Origin: Trichobilharzia szidati
Lineage: Eukaryota; Platyhelminthes; Trematoda; Strigeidida; Schistosomatidae
Assembly: GCA_944472155.2 (NCBI GenBank)
Contig: OX235271.1
Coordinates: forward strand, 103,305,256 to 103,369,255
Direction of reading: 5' to 3'
Length of the DNA: 64,000 nucleotides
Part shown: in pieces, positions 34,700 through 46,320 of the stretch
Position numbering within the stretch: position 1 is the first letter of the stretch
Layout of the letters: the number at the start of each line of letters is the position of its first letter
Made by a program: the position numbers and the translations under genes
The notes under the pieces: model-generated
What the model saw: only the letters and a program-made list of their open reading frames with translations
Databases searched by the model: none
What the model was told of the DNA's origin: nothing

Positions 34700-35135
34700 T
34701 TATTATTATTATTGTATCCTTTAATTCTTAGAGGAACATAGGGCTTCAGCCGTGCGTCTACATTGCGTTCGGTCCTCTGCTAGAGTCTTCACCTGGCTCC
34801 AAGTCTGCCCACATGCTTTCATCTCCTCTTCACATGACCTCCTCCAAGTCACCCTTGCACTGACTACCAACTCGCCTCTTCCCTTTCGGTTTCCACTCGA
34901 GCAGTGGCTTGTCTAGTGATGTCACTTGATGGTTTCCTCAGAGTATGGCCGATCCATCTCCATTTCTTCCTGCCTATTTGTTTCACAATTGGTTCCTGCT
35001 GTGTTGGTTCGCTCCCAGAGATCTCTGTTGCTGATCTTTTCTGGCCATCTGATCTTAAGCGAAGTATTGAGCGAAGACAACTGTTGATGAAGGTCTGTAG
35101 TTCGTTTGAGATGCTCTTTATGACGCGCCAAGTAA
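34700..35135 (-). mobile_element. RTE-like LINE 3' end
   Basis: A minus-strand relative of 23.43-23.85 kb: IRWPEKISNRDLWERTN is readable in 34922-35131, and the rest of the C-terminal domain follows with frame breaks. The 3' end has ATAATAATAATAAAAT triplets. It is truncated before the YGSE motif. Confidence 0.8.
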
Positions 35136-35955
35136 GTACTTATTTTAATGTTCCATTTTTAACGCTGGCTTTGACTCAGTGCTTTGTGTGAAACCATTAT
35201 AGGATTTCTGTCTCTTTCTTATCAGACTTAAATGAACTTATTATTATTATGATTGGATCCCGTGAGCAAACCTTTGTTTAATTATTGTTCACTTAGGAAG
35301 GACAATATCAGTATCGTGTTTCACGAGAAGTGGCTCTTGTTTCTTACTTCCTAAGAAAATGTATTCTGATAGTTCAGATGATGAGTTATGAAGTAGTTAT
35401 ATTATTGTACTGTGGTGTTTTAAACGAATTAAGTTTATTTTCATTCGTTTCAAACATCAAACTAAAAAGTGTGTGTGCGTGATAAGTAGCCGGTCTTTGA
35501 AGATTTTTCCTCTTACATTTCTATTATCCATTTATTATTTAATTAAGTACTAGGGATGACTTTTCGACGGAACACTATAAGAAAATGCTTCTCTAACATA
35601 ATGGAAATTAATTACCAAAAAAATAATAATAAATTTTTGATGATTTAGGTCCAATAGTCTAATATTTTGATTAAAAGATATTACAGAAACAAGTAAAGCA
35701 TAAAACGTGTATCACAATGAATGCAACGGAAATGCAATTGTAGAGGGACACTTTTTTTCATAATTTCTTTCAAAGATAAAAATAATTGCAGTTGTTTACA
35801 ACGCCGAACTGTATTCATGGTTTACTAAGTAAAAAAGAATGTTCTCTTACTACAAAATGGAGGAATTATTTTCAAAAAAATAATAAACCTACGCAGATTT
35901 GTACTACGATATGTACAAACAAAATATGGTCTAACAGGAATAGAGTTTTAATTAT
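35136..35955. other. AT-rich sequence, nothing recognised
   Basis: No feature recognised. Confidence 0.5.
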
Positions 35956-35959
35956 ATAG

Positions 35960-36420
35960 TAAAGACAAAAAAATTGGGCAAAGAATATCCTTTTCGATAA
36001 TTTCCTGTTCTGGCTCTACAGTGATGTGTAGAATACTCTAGAATAATCATTATTAACAATAGTGGTGTCTTTAAATTCTATCGATTTGTTAAGATCAATG
36101 AAATTACAGTTCAAGAAATAATAATACGTACAAAAATGTAATAGCAAATAGAATATGCAATAAAATTAAAGAAATTTCCGCAACAAATTGAGGATCATTA
36201 AAACCTTGATGGCCAAGGTAAGGACAGTGTCTGAACCAACTTCTTTTGGTTATGTTTCTTGATGTGGATCCCACCGGCCCCAGCAGTATGCAGTAGATGA
36301 AGTCTTAAGGTGAAGTTAAGATTAGTTGGTATGCGGTAGATGACTTTGAAAGACTCGTTGACGTCAATCTTGTGTTCCGTATCCACAAGATGAGATAGAA
36401 TAGCGCTATGATTCACAAAC
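35960..36420 (-). pseudogene. Penelope-like element C-terminus and 3' end (left arm)
   Basis: The minus-strand frame (36198-36575) includes FVNHSAILSHLVDTEHKIDV, FKVIYRIPTNLNF, LRLHLLHTAGAGG and the PLE-type end KKLVQTLSLPWP. Then comes a 3' noncoding part to about 35960 with a TTATCGAAAAGGATATTC segment that corresponds to the ribozyme end of the 47-kb copy. The part of the frame upstream of about 36430 belongs to another element. Confidence 0.8.
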
Positions 36421-36429
36421 TCGAGGACT

Positions 36430-37130
36430 TGCAGCCGAAAACCAACAAACTGGCTGAAAAGGCAGGCAGTGAAGACAGGAGTCCAGGTGAACATAGAGAA
36501 GACAACCAAACAACAACAACAACCAGTACCAGCCACCATCAACGAGAGAGATTTTACAGGGGTTACCCTCTTCACTTATCTAAGAAGCACAGTTTCAACC
36601 ACAGGCAGTCAAAACGAATGAAGTTGTCAAAGCCAGCCAGAATCCGAAAGGCAAGATCCGCTTTCTATTATATGGGTCAGAAACTTGCACTGCGTGTCAC
36701 CAGAAGCATTTCAAGCAGGTGGCTACAGACTTTCATCAACAGCTGCCACCTTCTTTGCCTCCATACTGAAGATTAAATGGCAGGCCAGAGAGAATTAGCA
36801 ATAGGAAACTCTGGTGACCAACAGACCAACCAAGGGCCCATCGCTCAACAAATATGTGGGATAAAATGGATATGGATCAGGCATACGTTAAGGAGGCCGT
36901 TGAATGACTTCGCACGCCAGGCCAACACTCGAGTGGAATCCCGGTTGGAAGTGACTAGTGGGTCGTTAAAGTGAGGGTGACATGGAGGAGATCATGAGAA
37001 GAGGAGATGAGAGATTATTGGCAGTTGTGTCGCTAGCCAGCTGAAGAGGACGGGAGATGATACAACAAATCGCAGATGTGTTGTTGAAGCTCTATATTCC
37101 ACAAGGAACCCAAGGGAATAGTAATAATGA
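36430..37130 (+). mobile_element. RTE-like LINE 3' part between two PLE arms
   Basis: Plus strand: an EDRSPGEHRED-like segment, then LSKKHSFNHRQS where YLGSI-like sequence is expected, LQTFINSC near 36725, GNSGDQQTNQGPIAQQI and IRHTLRRPLNDFARQA (36777-36974). It ends with TGTTGAAGCTCTATATTCC, GGAACCCAAGGGAATAG and TAATAATGA. It lies between inverted PLE 3' ends, so it either inserted into a PLE palindrome or joined during its formation. Confidence 0.8.
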
Positions 37131-37400
37131 CATGATCCTCAATTTGTTCTAAGAATTTCTTTATTTTATTTGATACTCTATTTGCTATTACATTTTTATG
37201 CTGATATTAATTTCTTGAACTGTAATTTCAGTGATCCTAATAAATCGATAGTATTTGTAAACACCAATATTCCTAATGACGACTATTCTAGAATATTCTG
37301 TGTATATTAACATATATATAATTGTAGAGCCAGAAAAGGAAATTATCGAAAAGGATATTCTTTGTTCAATTTTTGTTTTCTCTAAATGTCTGAATGAATA
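37131..37400 (+). mobile_element. Penelope-like element 3' end (right arm)
   Basis: Mirrors 35960-36195 with substitutions. Both arms share GTAGAGCCAGAA.AGGAAATTATCG in place of a canonical CTGATGATGAAG ribozyme core. The shared change suggests the two arms come from one copy. Confidence 0.75.
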
Positions 37401-37739
37401 TTTTTCTTATGTATCGTAAAAGACTGGAACGTACTATTGTACATGTAATCAAGCACACCACTTTTCAGTGTGTATGAAGATGACGCATACTTTCAAAGCT
37501 GTGAAATAAATCTTTCTCGTTCGTAGGTAAAGCATGATAACGTTAACCTTCATTTGAAAATAGACCGGAGTTAAAATTAAAAGAAATCATAAATGGGACT
37601 TAACTCGATAAATCTTTTTTGTTTCCATTAATTTCTGCACTATTTAAAGTGTTAATATTTATGAATGAAGCTCAATAGATGACTCTGTTTCCTTGACTTT
37701 ATCAAACTAAATGTGGATTTGAAGTGAAGCAAAGCAGTT

Positions 37740-37905
37740 GGTTGGAGGATTTCATCATTGTGAGCTGACATCAGTTAGAGAACCATTGGAACGAAACATC
37801 TGTCAAGTACTCCCAGGTTTTCCAATGGTTCTCTAACTGATGTCAGCTCATGATGAAATCCTTCAACCAATCAAACAAAATCCCTACAAAACCAATACTT
37901 GAGGC
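37740..37905. mobile_element. family B SINE mini fold-back
   Basis: The inverted tail (37761-37790) is joined at CCATTGGA to the 3' half of the ribozyme (ACGAAACATCTGTC) and the direct tail (37814-37905). Arms of about 70 bp. Confidence 0.8.
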
Positions 37906-38554
37906 AAAACAATAATAATTTTGATGTATTTCACTGGATTTTGTTAACATTCTGTATTCTGTAGAATGTAAACCGATATTTTGAAAGTCACATTCTTATA
38001 TCACTCCTCGAATATTTTATTTATTACTATCAGGATTGCATAAATTATTCAACTGATATGTGATTAGTGTAATACTCAACGGTAATGTATTATTCATAAC
38101 GTACTTTTTTGAAATAACCTGAAAAGTGATCTCTCACAAATTTTTCATCGCATAATTGAGCAATCTACAATCCTTTATTTGGCATTGTGAACTCATAATC
38201 TTTCTTACTCATCAATCCGTTAATAAAATATGATGAAAGTTTTTAGAACAAAGCATAACGCATCAAAACAAAAAGAAGAAATATGCAGTTATTGAATTAT
38301 TTATTGTACATGGATTGCATTTCTAAGGGAATTATTTTCAGCGTCTTAACGTACATACTTCATCAAATGATAGAAGTAAGTTATTAATAGAAATAAGCTC
38401 TTCATAGAAAATGTCTTTGTTTCTCATGCTGACTATTCTGTGACTAAACTGATGATATTAAAAGGCCTTTCATAAAGTGGTTAAATAGACGAAAAAAGCA
38501 TTCAACACTAGTTGTATTCTACACCTTGATTTAAAGTTAGAATTGAATGCATTA
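37906..38554. other. AT-rich sequence, nothing recognised
   Basis: No feature recognised. Confidence 0.5.
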
Positions 38555-39225
38555 AGTTCTTCATATTATTATTATTATTGTTGTTCCCTTGGGTTCCTAG
38601 TGGAACATAGGGCTTCAACTGCACGTCTCCACTTCCTTCTGTCTTCTGCTATACTTTTCACCTGCATCCATGTTAGTCCATACTGTTTCAGTTCCTGTTC
38701 ACACGATCTCCTCCATGTCACCCTTGCACCGACGAACCACTCGCCGCTTCCCTTTCGGGTTCCACTCCAGCTATGGCCTGACGCGCGATGTCACTCAACG
38801 GCCTCCTCAGCGAGTGTCCAATCCATCTCCACTTTCTTCAGCATATTTTTTGGGCGATTGGTTCTTGTTTTGTTTGTTCCCATGGTTTCTTGTTTGTGAT
38901 TCTTTCCGGCCATCTGATCATGGGTATAGAGCGAAGACAGTTGTTGATGAAGGTCTGCAACAGGCTGTTGGAAATATTCTTTGTGACCCGCCGCCAAGTT
39001 TCTGATCCGTATAGAAGAACTGACTGACTTGACTTTTGTATTGAAAATCCGAATCATTTTGTTGTTGATGCTGAGTGACGAAGATTTCCAGATTGGTTTC
39101 AGGTTGATGAATGTGTTTCCTGCCTTCCCGATTCTCGATTTGACATCCTCGTCCGTTCCTCCTGTAGTTGAAACAATACTCCCTAGATAAGTGAATGAAG
39201 TAACCTCTTTCAAATCCATATATAT
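38555..39225 (-). pseudogene. RTE-like LINE, C-terminal domain and 3' end
   Basis: The minus-strand frame 38791-39219 begins MDLKEVTSFTYLGSIV, with DEDVKSRIGKAGNTFINLKPIW and NNKMIRIFNTKVKSV, the region just after the RT palm. A frame break near 39030 changes FINSCLR-type sequence to FQQPVADLHQQL. The 3' part (to 38560) carries KRKRG-like coding remnants, the GAAGCCCTATGTTCC tail and AATAATAATAA. This is the best-preserved 3' end of its family in the window. Confidence 0.85.
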
Positions 39226-41160
39226 ATATATTCATATATATTGCAAAATTTTATCCATTCCACTACTAGTCAACTAATGAACACGCTAAGAAAATCATGT
39301 TCACTAGAACTATTCTGTTCCTAGTTCACATTTGAGTTGATTTGTTGGGTATTAATAAAGTAGTCCTATAGAAAAACAAGTCAAAATTTTTTAGTTGTTA
39401 TGATTGAAAGTCCCGTTTGAATGATATGACAATACTTCTTAGTTGTTTTCTTTTTCTGTCTAAATAACTTTAAAGTATTTAAAATGCTTTACAGAATTTT
39501 TTGGTATTTTCATGAATTTAAGGTGTGTACAGCAGTTATGGTTCATTAAGTTTAAATTTACTTTATTCATGATAGGACTCTGTCACGCTTGTCAAATAGA
39601 CTAGTAAGAATGTGATTTCAAAACTTCATTTTACTTACTAGTTTTCATATATATGTATATATTCACTTCTTTTTTATTTCTCTTGTATTTAAAATTATTT
39701 TACTTAATGTATAAACTATTCACAGTCATTAACTTTATCGGTTTAACCAGTTTTTTATAACTATTCTTATGAATCTACGTTCTTAAACTGTTGTCATGTT
39801 CATGTCTGTCTATTTCAGTTTTTTCCAGTCCAAACACTACTGACCATTTGAAGATGAAATTATGACAGCTTCTGTTTAACAGACTGATTCATATGCAACA
39901 GGCTGGTTACTCTAGGTGAAATCAAAGTCTGATTCCCGCTAGGATCTAAGCCAGTGACTTTCAGATTAAGGCTGTGGCATTTTATTGACTGGGATAATTA
40001 GCAGAGTTGTTGATTGGGCTCTGCTTCCACTTGTGTTATTATTTTCCTTTTACAGTTTTTACCTGATGTGTTAAAATTATCAGGTGACTACTTATTTGAA
40101 GTCACCCTGCGTGGTTTTCAGTTTCTCAATTTCTCTTACTAATGAAAAATTACATTCAACGTGTGAATAATTAATTCCTTCCTAATTTAATTCATCACCC
40201 TGTTCTTAGAAGTCAAATGACTTCTTAGCTTGCCTGATATTCCTCGACATTCCTGTTTACAAATTCATTTATAAAATAATGCATAATGAATAAACCAGTA
40301 GGTCCAAACTTAATTTTTGTCTTTTGCTAAGGGGTACCTGTTGTGGGTCTTTGAATGTGATAATCTATAGTAGATTAGTTGAGATTTACTGTATTCATTT
40401 ATTTGAAAGTACTACAACTTAAGCTGAATTTTTACGACATGAATAATATTTTAAGAAACGTTGACTAATTAATGTTATTTGAATATATTGTAAAGTGTAT
40501 CACCCATTTGACTGCGAGATAACACAGAAGCAAACAGTATCTGATCCAGCTCTCTGAGCTAAATTAAAGGTTCTGAAAAGTGAAATGATCACTCTTTGGC
40601 TAGATTGTCGCAGTTTGACTGAAAAACATTAAAGAATGATGTGTTTGATTTCTAATTACTCACAACAGTCTACAGTAACTATTGCGTTGCAATGTTTAAT
40701 CACCTTCTTTCTGATATTAACGTTACCGATTACGTCTCATATTGCAATCTGTATTTTTGACTTTCACAAGAATTTTATGGAGACATTTCAGCTTGACTTG
40801 TTTGCCGTAGAGGCACGTAAATAATGATAAATAATTACGTAACATCTAACTTATTAATTTCTCCTAATGTTGTGAACATCAGCTAATCTAATCTCATAAA
40901 ATGTTGTCTCCTTAGTCATATTTATAATCACGAGAGAATTTCGTTTTATATCTATAATCAAAGGGTAGATTACTGAACTTTGGCCTTCTTTGTGGAAATT
41001 TGCATTTAAAAAGGTTCAGGCACAACTGAGTATATATGCGATGGCCTCACAGCCTGATTTATATACAGTATATAACGTCTCAAAGAATGCCTAAATATCT
41101 ATGGGACAATGACGTCTTCATTTGTAGTCAGTATTTGATATTTGGCCATTTACTAAAATG
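39226..41160. other. unassigned, AT-rich
   Basis: 39219-39240 is a TA/TATA run. ORF 40636-40824 (+) is hydrophobic in part but matches nothing I recognise. 39900-39990 has a faint tRNA-like look (GGTGAAATCAAAGTCTGATTC) that is too weak to call. Confidence 0.45.
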
Positions 41161-41164
41161 TACT

Positions 41165-41935
41165 TCAAAAGAATGGTTATTAAACAAAGAATATTCTTTT
41201 TGATAACTTCATCATCGTTAGGTTCTACAGTTATATATACATATACATACATAGCATTACTAACAACATTAATGTTGTTTAAATAACATGGAAACAATAA
41301 TAATAGTAATAATATCAATGCATTACAGTTCGATGGCATCAACATAACAATACACTGAATATCAGACAGAGAAATAAGAAGAAATAATGATAAAAATTCA
41401 TGAATTCATAGTCTCCACTGAAGGCCGGCCACGGCAGTACCAGTGGCTGGCTGGACTTGCTTCTTCTGCACACACATCATTGGTCGTTTCAGGCGAATCG
41501 TGATAGCCTCTGCTCTATCATCTACCGGATACCAAATAAATTACCAAAAACATCCAGGTACCGCATACTCCAAACGGCAGAGGCTATCGCAATTCGCTTG
41601 AAACAACCAGTGCCTTGCGTGCAAAAGAAGCAAGTCCAGCCAGCCACTAGTACTGCCTTAGTCGGCCTACACTGGTGACTATAAATTCATGAATTTTCGT
41701 AATTGTTTTTCCTAATTTCCCTGTCTGCTATTCAGTTTATTCTTATGTTGATGCTATTGTATTTTAATCCATTGATACTATTACTATTATTATCGATTCG
41801 ATGTTATTGAAACGATAATAAAGTTGTTGATAACATTTGTTGATTCACTATTATGTATATATAATTGTAGAACCTGACGATGATGAAGTTATCAAAAAGA
41901 ATATTCTTTGTTTACTAACCATTCTTTAAAAAAAT
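41165..41935. mobile_element. Penelope-like element fold-back palindrome
   Basis: Two 5'-truncated PLE 3' ends meet head-to-head. The right arm codes on the plus strand for IIYRIPNKLPKTSRYRILQT, AEAIAIRLKQPVPCVQKKQV, the PLE C terminus, stop near 41678, then the 3' noncoding part with CTGACGATGATGAAG and AAGAATATTCTT. The left arm (41165-41515) is its inverse. The junction GCCTCTGCTC|TATCATCTACC is the same as in the palindrome at 57.3 kb. G12 of the ribozyme is lost (AAAA), so neither end should cleave. Confidence 0.85.
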
Positions 41936-42754
41936 TTTAATGGCCATTTTTAATCAGGTAAAATGTCTTTATTTAAATAGGTCCTCACGTTAACTCTCTG
42001 GCACATATGTACGTACTTCTCATTTACGCCAAGTATTTAGTATGGTGAACTATTACCATGCAGTATGTTTCTGATATAAATCTATGTTTGATGTGATATA
42101 GCTGCGAACCATTACGCAAACCATATTACAACTCAGATTTGCTCTTCTTCCTTTCTTACTTATACTTATGGAATATAATGACCACTTTATTTTCAATTAA
42201 TAGAATCTATCAAACGTTTTATAGATGGACTTTAGATGGGTGCTACAGACGTATTGCGTTTGAAGAAATTTAAATTAGCACTGGAAACAAGAGTGTTACT
42301 TCTGTTGACTTCATAGTAAAACAATGTACAGATATATATTTTAAAATCCAATGGAACTGTTTTATCTCTTGTATTGGTTTATCAGATTTTGAATGTCATG
42401 AAAATGATTTTTTTTATTAAGATTTAACATCTGTTTGCCAGTTTGTGATAAACTAAAGCAAAGGATAGCCTTTTTTGTTTCATTTTTCCATCGCATGTCT
42501 CTTAATTGCAAGAAACCATGAAATACCAGTTTGTACATCTTCTTCGAACTCAGTGAACAACTGTTATCAGAAATCGCAGGTGAAAACAAGACAAAAATTT
42601 ATTATAATTATTATGATAAGGCATCCATCCTGTAATATGTTTCCACTCTTGACGTCATTATTCTTGCAAACTGATATGAAAAACGAATGCCCATCATTTT
42701 GAATCTGTACTTATGTCTAAAAATAATAAAATGATTTTTTATTTCTTTGCATTC
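41936..42754. other. AT-rich sequence, nothing recognised
   Basis: The 75-codon ORFs near 42362-42702 on both strands look like chance. Confidence 0.5.
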
Positions 42755-42965
42755 TCACTGTAACATAGGGCCTCAAGCCTAAACTTTGAAGTTTCTGTGA
42801 TTATGGTGCTAATTTCTTACGGAATGTGTTTGCCAGCTTTACAGGGCTCACTACCAGGTGAGCTAGATTAAGGAGTGCATCGGCCATGGAACGGAACCCA
42901 GGTCACGTACGTGGTTGGCGAGTATTCTACTAATGAGCCACCGACGCTAATGAAACAAGAGGCCT
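42755..42965 (-). mobile_element. family G SINE (tRNA-Gly-like)
   Basis: The minus-strand head GCGTCGGTGGCTCATTAGTA (A box region) and CTCGCCAACCACGTACGTG, with B box GGGTTCCGTTCC, matches the order of a tRNA-Gly gene. Then comes the body and a tail with GGCCCTATGTTACAGTGAG. Confidence 0.75.
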
Positions 42966-44180
42966 ACAAAATAACTGGCAGTGTCATGGATTTATAAATA
43001 TACATAGACTGGTTTATGTGAGTGACTTTCAACTACTCATATCACCCCGTAGTATACACGATGATGCTGTTATTCTTGCTTTATTGACTGTTATTATGAG
43101 CGGTGAAGAGAACTAGCAGAATAGGGCGATAAGAACCTAACGCGCTGGTCAAAACTTCAATCACCATTGAAAAAATACTATCCTTATGCAAAAACAAAAG
43201 AAAGACGAGTCGCTGACAGAGTACCCCTGGTGTTTCCAACAACAGTCACAACAGTTGAGAGCAACGCTGTCTCTGTATTTCTTAAGTGACCACACCGAAC
43301 ACTTAACTGACTGATAAGGTTAGAGAACTAACAATGAATGAGAGTCGAGTCTTCGAAAACGAAGGTGCCAAAAGTGCGTGAAAGCAGCAGTTTCAAGTTA
43401 TTTTTAAGTTAGGTGATTCTAGTATGAAGCAGAACAGTAGGCAGTTGAAATCCATAAAGCTTTTTTCTCATTTTTTACTGTTTATTTTAGTGTCAATTAC
43501 ACTTCTGTTTCCTCAAAACTTATGTATCATCCTACGCCCTTCCGAATGAAGTCAAATCCATTTATTAAATTCTGATAGGCATGACACCATTCACTATTGT
43601 TGAGAAAGAGAAAGAACTTATACGCATATCATAATTCTTTATTTTGATAACAGGTGATAAGTTCAGTAATAAGGCGTTAACAATATATTCTTAAAGATTC
43701 ACATATGACTGTATTTCTTTAAAACTTTTCATCTTCTAATTCTTCTATTTTGCCTGGTACAGATAACTTATCATTTTGCTTTAGGACAAAAATACGCCTT
43801 TATTCAGGTCAAAAGGATATGCGACTAATAAAAGAATCAGTTTTCTTTTAAAAATGAGTAACGTTTATTGTACTTGAACTGTATTATTCAGGCTGAGTAA
43901 TTTTTCCCTGAACAGCCAGTAAACTTCAGTCAGTTAATTAAATTATTTTTCAGTTTTCGAAAAGACTTACTTATTATGCCAAATAAAGCCAAGGTTGGAA
44001 GACAAGATCAAAAATAGTTTTGTTTCAAAAACAGTGAACCCTAATTTCGAGATTTATTGGGATTAATTCAAACTCAGTCAAAAGTCAGCAAAAAGAAAAA
44101 CTATGAAATACTAATGTGAAACCACGCTACAATATGATGAGTCTAAATAATGCATATATACTATACATATAGTTCTGACA
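42966..44180. other. unassigned
   Basis: 43020-43330 is less AT-rich but holds no frame or family I recognise. Confidence 0.45.
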
Positions 44181-44184
44181 ATGC

Positions 44185-44400
44185 GTCAGCGGCTTGGTGG
44201 TAGAATACTGGCCAATCACGCAAGTGGTCTGGGGTTCGATCCCGCATACCTTTACCTCACTTGGCCGGTAATAGGCCCGGTAGAGATAGAAGGTTGTGTG
44301 TGAGGCTAGCAATCCTATTCCTTAAAAAACACCATGGCTACTGAAACTTTGAAGCTCTAGCTTGAAGTCATATGTTCCATTGGGAATGAAAATGAGTTTT
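44185..44400 (+). mobile_element. family G SINE (tRNA-Gly-like)
   Basis: GCGTCAGCGGCTTGGTGGTAG (A box), CTGGCCAATCACGCAAGTGG, GGTTCGATCCCGC (B box), then CCTTTACCTCACTTGGCCGG, GGCTAGCAATCC and the tail GAAGTCATATGTTCCATTGG. The tail is more diverged than in the 32-kb copy. Confidence 0.75.
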
Positions 44401-44682
44401 TTCAAAGGTTGTGCTGACAGTGATAGAATTTGAAAAAAACTGTAAACAATTTAAAGATTTTATTGCTCAACTTTCAATCCTACATTTCAAATAAAATTAC
44501 TCCTATTTTTCATAAAATTTGTTTACAATATCTGAATTTACTACGAGTGTTTTCCAACCTTATATGTGTTTAAACAAACTAAACAGAATTGATAACTGAA
44601 AATTGATTCATACTTGAAAATATACAGTAAAGTCGAATAGGTAGTTACTGATTTTTTTCCACTTTCTATATTCTTCGTAATG

Positions 44683-44820
44683 CTGAAGAGTCCAAAACCA
44701 GGGTGGAACAACTGTCCTATACTAGATTTTCCAAGAGTTCTCTAACTCATTTCACCTCATGATGAAATCCCGAAACCAATTAAATCCCTGCAAACCAGCA
44801 CTTGAATAAACCCTAAATAA
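44683..44820 (+). repeat. family B SINE, 5'-truncated
   Basis: Starts at the ribozyme core (CTGAAGAGTCC at 44683) and runs through the tail. Helix II and GAAA are damaged (CAGGGTGGAACAACTGTCC). Confidence 0.7.
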
Positions 44821-45019
44821 TTTATCACTTAATTCATTTGCCTATAATTTGATATCCCAGTATTCCTAGTCAAAATTAGTCAAAACTGTCGAGTAATGTT
44901 GATCCAGGATCTTAGAGTTATGCTTGAGTCGGTTTCTTAGACACAATTTATAGCATATGCATGATCTTCATAGTGGTTGTATCATATACATAATCAAATC
45001 AAATCAAGCTTTATTACAG

Positions 45020-45300
45020 AATTTTCATCATGAGCTGACATTAGTTAGAGAACCATTGGAAAACCTGGGAGTACTGGACAGCTGTTTCGTCCTAGTTTGG
45101 GACTCTTCATCAGTACGCACCCACCGGGATTCGAACCCAGGGCCTTCTGGTTACAGGGCGAGCTAGTATACAATTAAGCCACTGGGACCCGATCAAATGG
45201 TCCATGTATTATAACTTCTGCCTATTCACGACATAGCGCGACCCCTAGCCAATGTCTTCGGCGAGTATTTGTCCTCAAACCCGACCTGCTGCACCCTACT
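45020..45300 (-). mobile_element. family B SINE, minus copy of a head-to-head pair
   Basis: Tail, ribozyme (45071-45116), tRNA-like head (B box GGATTCGAACCC inverse) and leader in order on the minus strand. The ribozyme is intact except that core position 3 is A (45110). Confidence 0.9.
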
Positions 45301-45550
45301 GGTCGTGAATTGGCAGAAGTTAGAATTCATGGGCCATTAGATCGGGTCCCAGTGGCTTAATGGTATACGAGCTAGCTCGTCTTGTAACCAGAAGGTCCTG
45401 GGTTCGAATCCCGGTGGGTGCGTACTGCTGAAGAGTCCCAAACTAGGACGAAACAGCTGTCCAGTACTCTCAGGTTTTCCAATGGTTCTCTAACTAATGT
45501 CAGCTCATGATGAAAATCCTGTAACTAATCAAACCAACACTTGAATATCA
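45301..45550 (+). mobile_element. family B SINE, plus copy with complete hammerhead
   Basis: The tRNA-like head runs from GGGTCCC (45344) to GTGGGTGCG. A box AGTGGCTTAATGG (45351-45363), anticodon-loop-like CTTGTAAC (45381-45388, TGT in the centre, as in tRNA-Thr), B box GGTTCGAATCC (45401-45411). The hammerhead follows directly, then the tail. It forms a palindrome of several hundred bases with the minus copy at 45020-45300. Confidence 0.9.
45422..45467 (+). ncRNA. hammerhead ribozyme, family B, fully consistent
   Basis: Helix I GTACTG/CAGTAC (45422-45427 with 45462-45467) is perfect. Core CTGAAGA (45428-45434). Helix II GTCC/GGAC with a seven-base loop. GAAA (45450-45453). Helix III strand ACAGCTGT (45453-45460) is a perfect palindrome. 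Cleavage is expected after C45461. No invariant base is missing, making it the cleanest SINE ribozyme in the window. It begins immediately after the tRNA-like head. Confidence 0.85.
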
Positions 45551-46154
45551 AAGCTTTATTATTTAGGCTAAATAGCTGAGTTACACGAGGTATGCACCAA
45601 AATAGTTTCTTACGAATCCAACCAGTTTTTGTTATCTCTATTTATGTGTAATTGGTGTCTCATAGAAGTTTTCTTATGATATATATATATAGTCAGCAAA
45701 CTTTCCTTCCCACTGATGGCAATATTTTTTTCATAATTTTACCACTACTTCACTTCGTTAGTGAACATATATTATTATGATGTCTTGAAATCAAATTTAC
45801 ACTAATGCTTGCCAATAGAACAAATTGAATTTAGTAAATTTAAGTAGTGCCTTAAGGTAAAGGTGAAAATAACATCATATGATCATAATTGGGTAAATTT
45901 AATTGTAAAATACAAATCACTCATTTGTATAAGTTTTTCATCTTATTTAGTTGAAGGTGAAGAATATATATTTTAGTTTATCTGAACATTTTATTGATAA
46001 TGTCTACACATAATCATACGAAAGAGGAAACCTTCAGACGACTGTTGACATGCATCTCAATCTAAAATAGACAAAACAACTTTAACTGTTTTAATATAAT
46101 ACAGTTAAGTGTCGTAAGTTTACTCTATGAGGTACTGTTGCTATTCACTACTAA
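45551..46154. other. AT-rich sequence, nothing recognised
   Basis: A short TA run is at 45680-45692. No other feature. Confidence 0.5.
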
Positions 46155-46320
46155 TAAATTGTTTGTCAGTGGTTCAAGGTTTGATCCCAGGCCAACGTAC
46201 TCCGCTTAATCTCGCTTAACCAGTAGTAAGCCTGTTAAAGAGGGAAGACTGGGCGTGAAGCTAACAACGCCACCATCCTTAAAGCCCTATGTTCTAATCA
46301 GAACTCAAAGGATTGGAGAC
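46155..46320 (+). repeat. family G SINE fragment
   Basis: AGTGGTTCAAGGTTTGATCC, CTTAATCTCGCTTAACCAGTA, GGGCGTGAAGCTAACAACGCC and AAAGCCCTATGTTCTAATCAG. The 5' tRNA-like part is mostly lost. Confidence 0.6.

Noticed and set aside
36408..36776. 122-codon plus-strand ORF as a gene
   Set aside because: It spans the junction of PLE and RTE remnants and reads the RTE connection region in a shifted frame.
45344..45421. Functional tRNA-Thr gene
   Set aside because: A and B boxes and a TGT-centred anticodon loop are present, but the acceptor stem does not pair and the sequence is repeated as part of a SINE.
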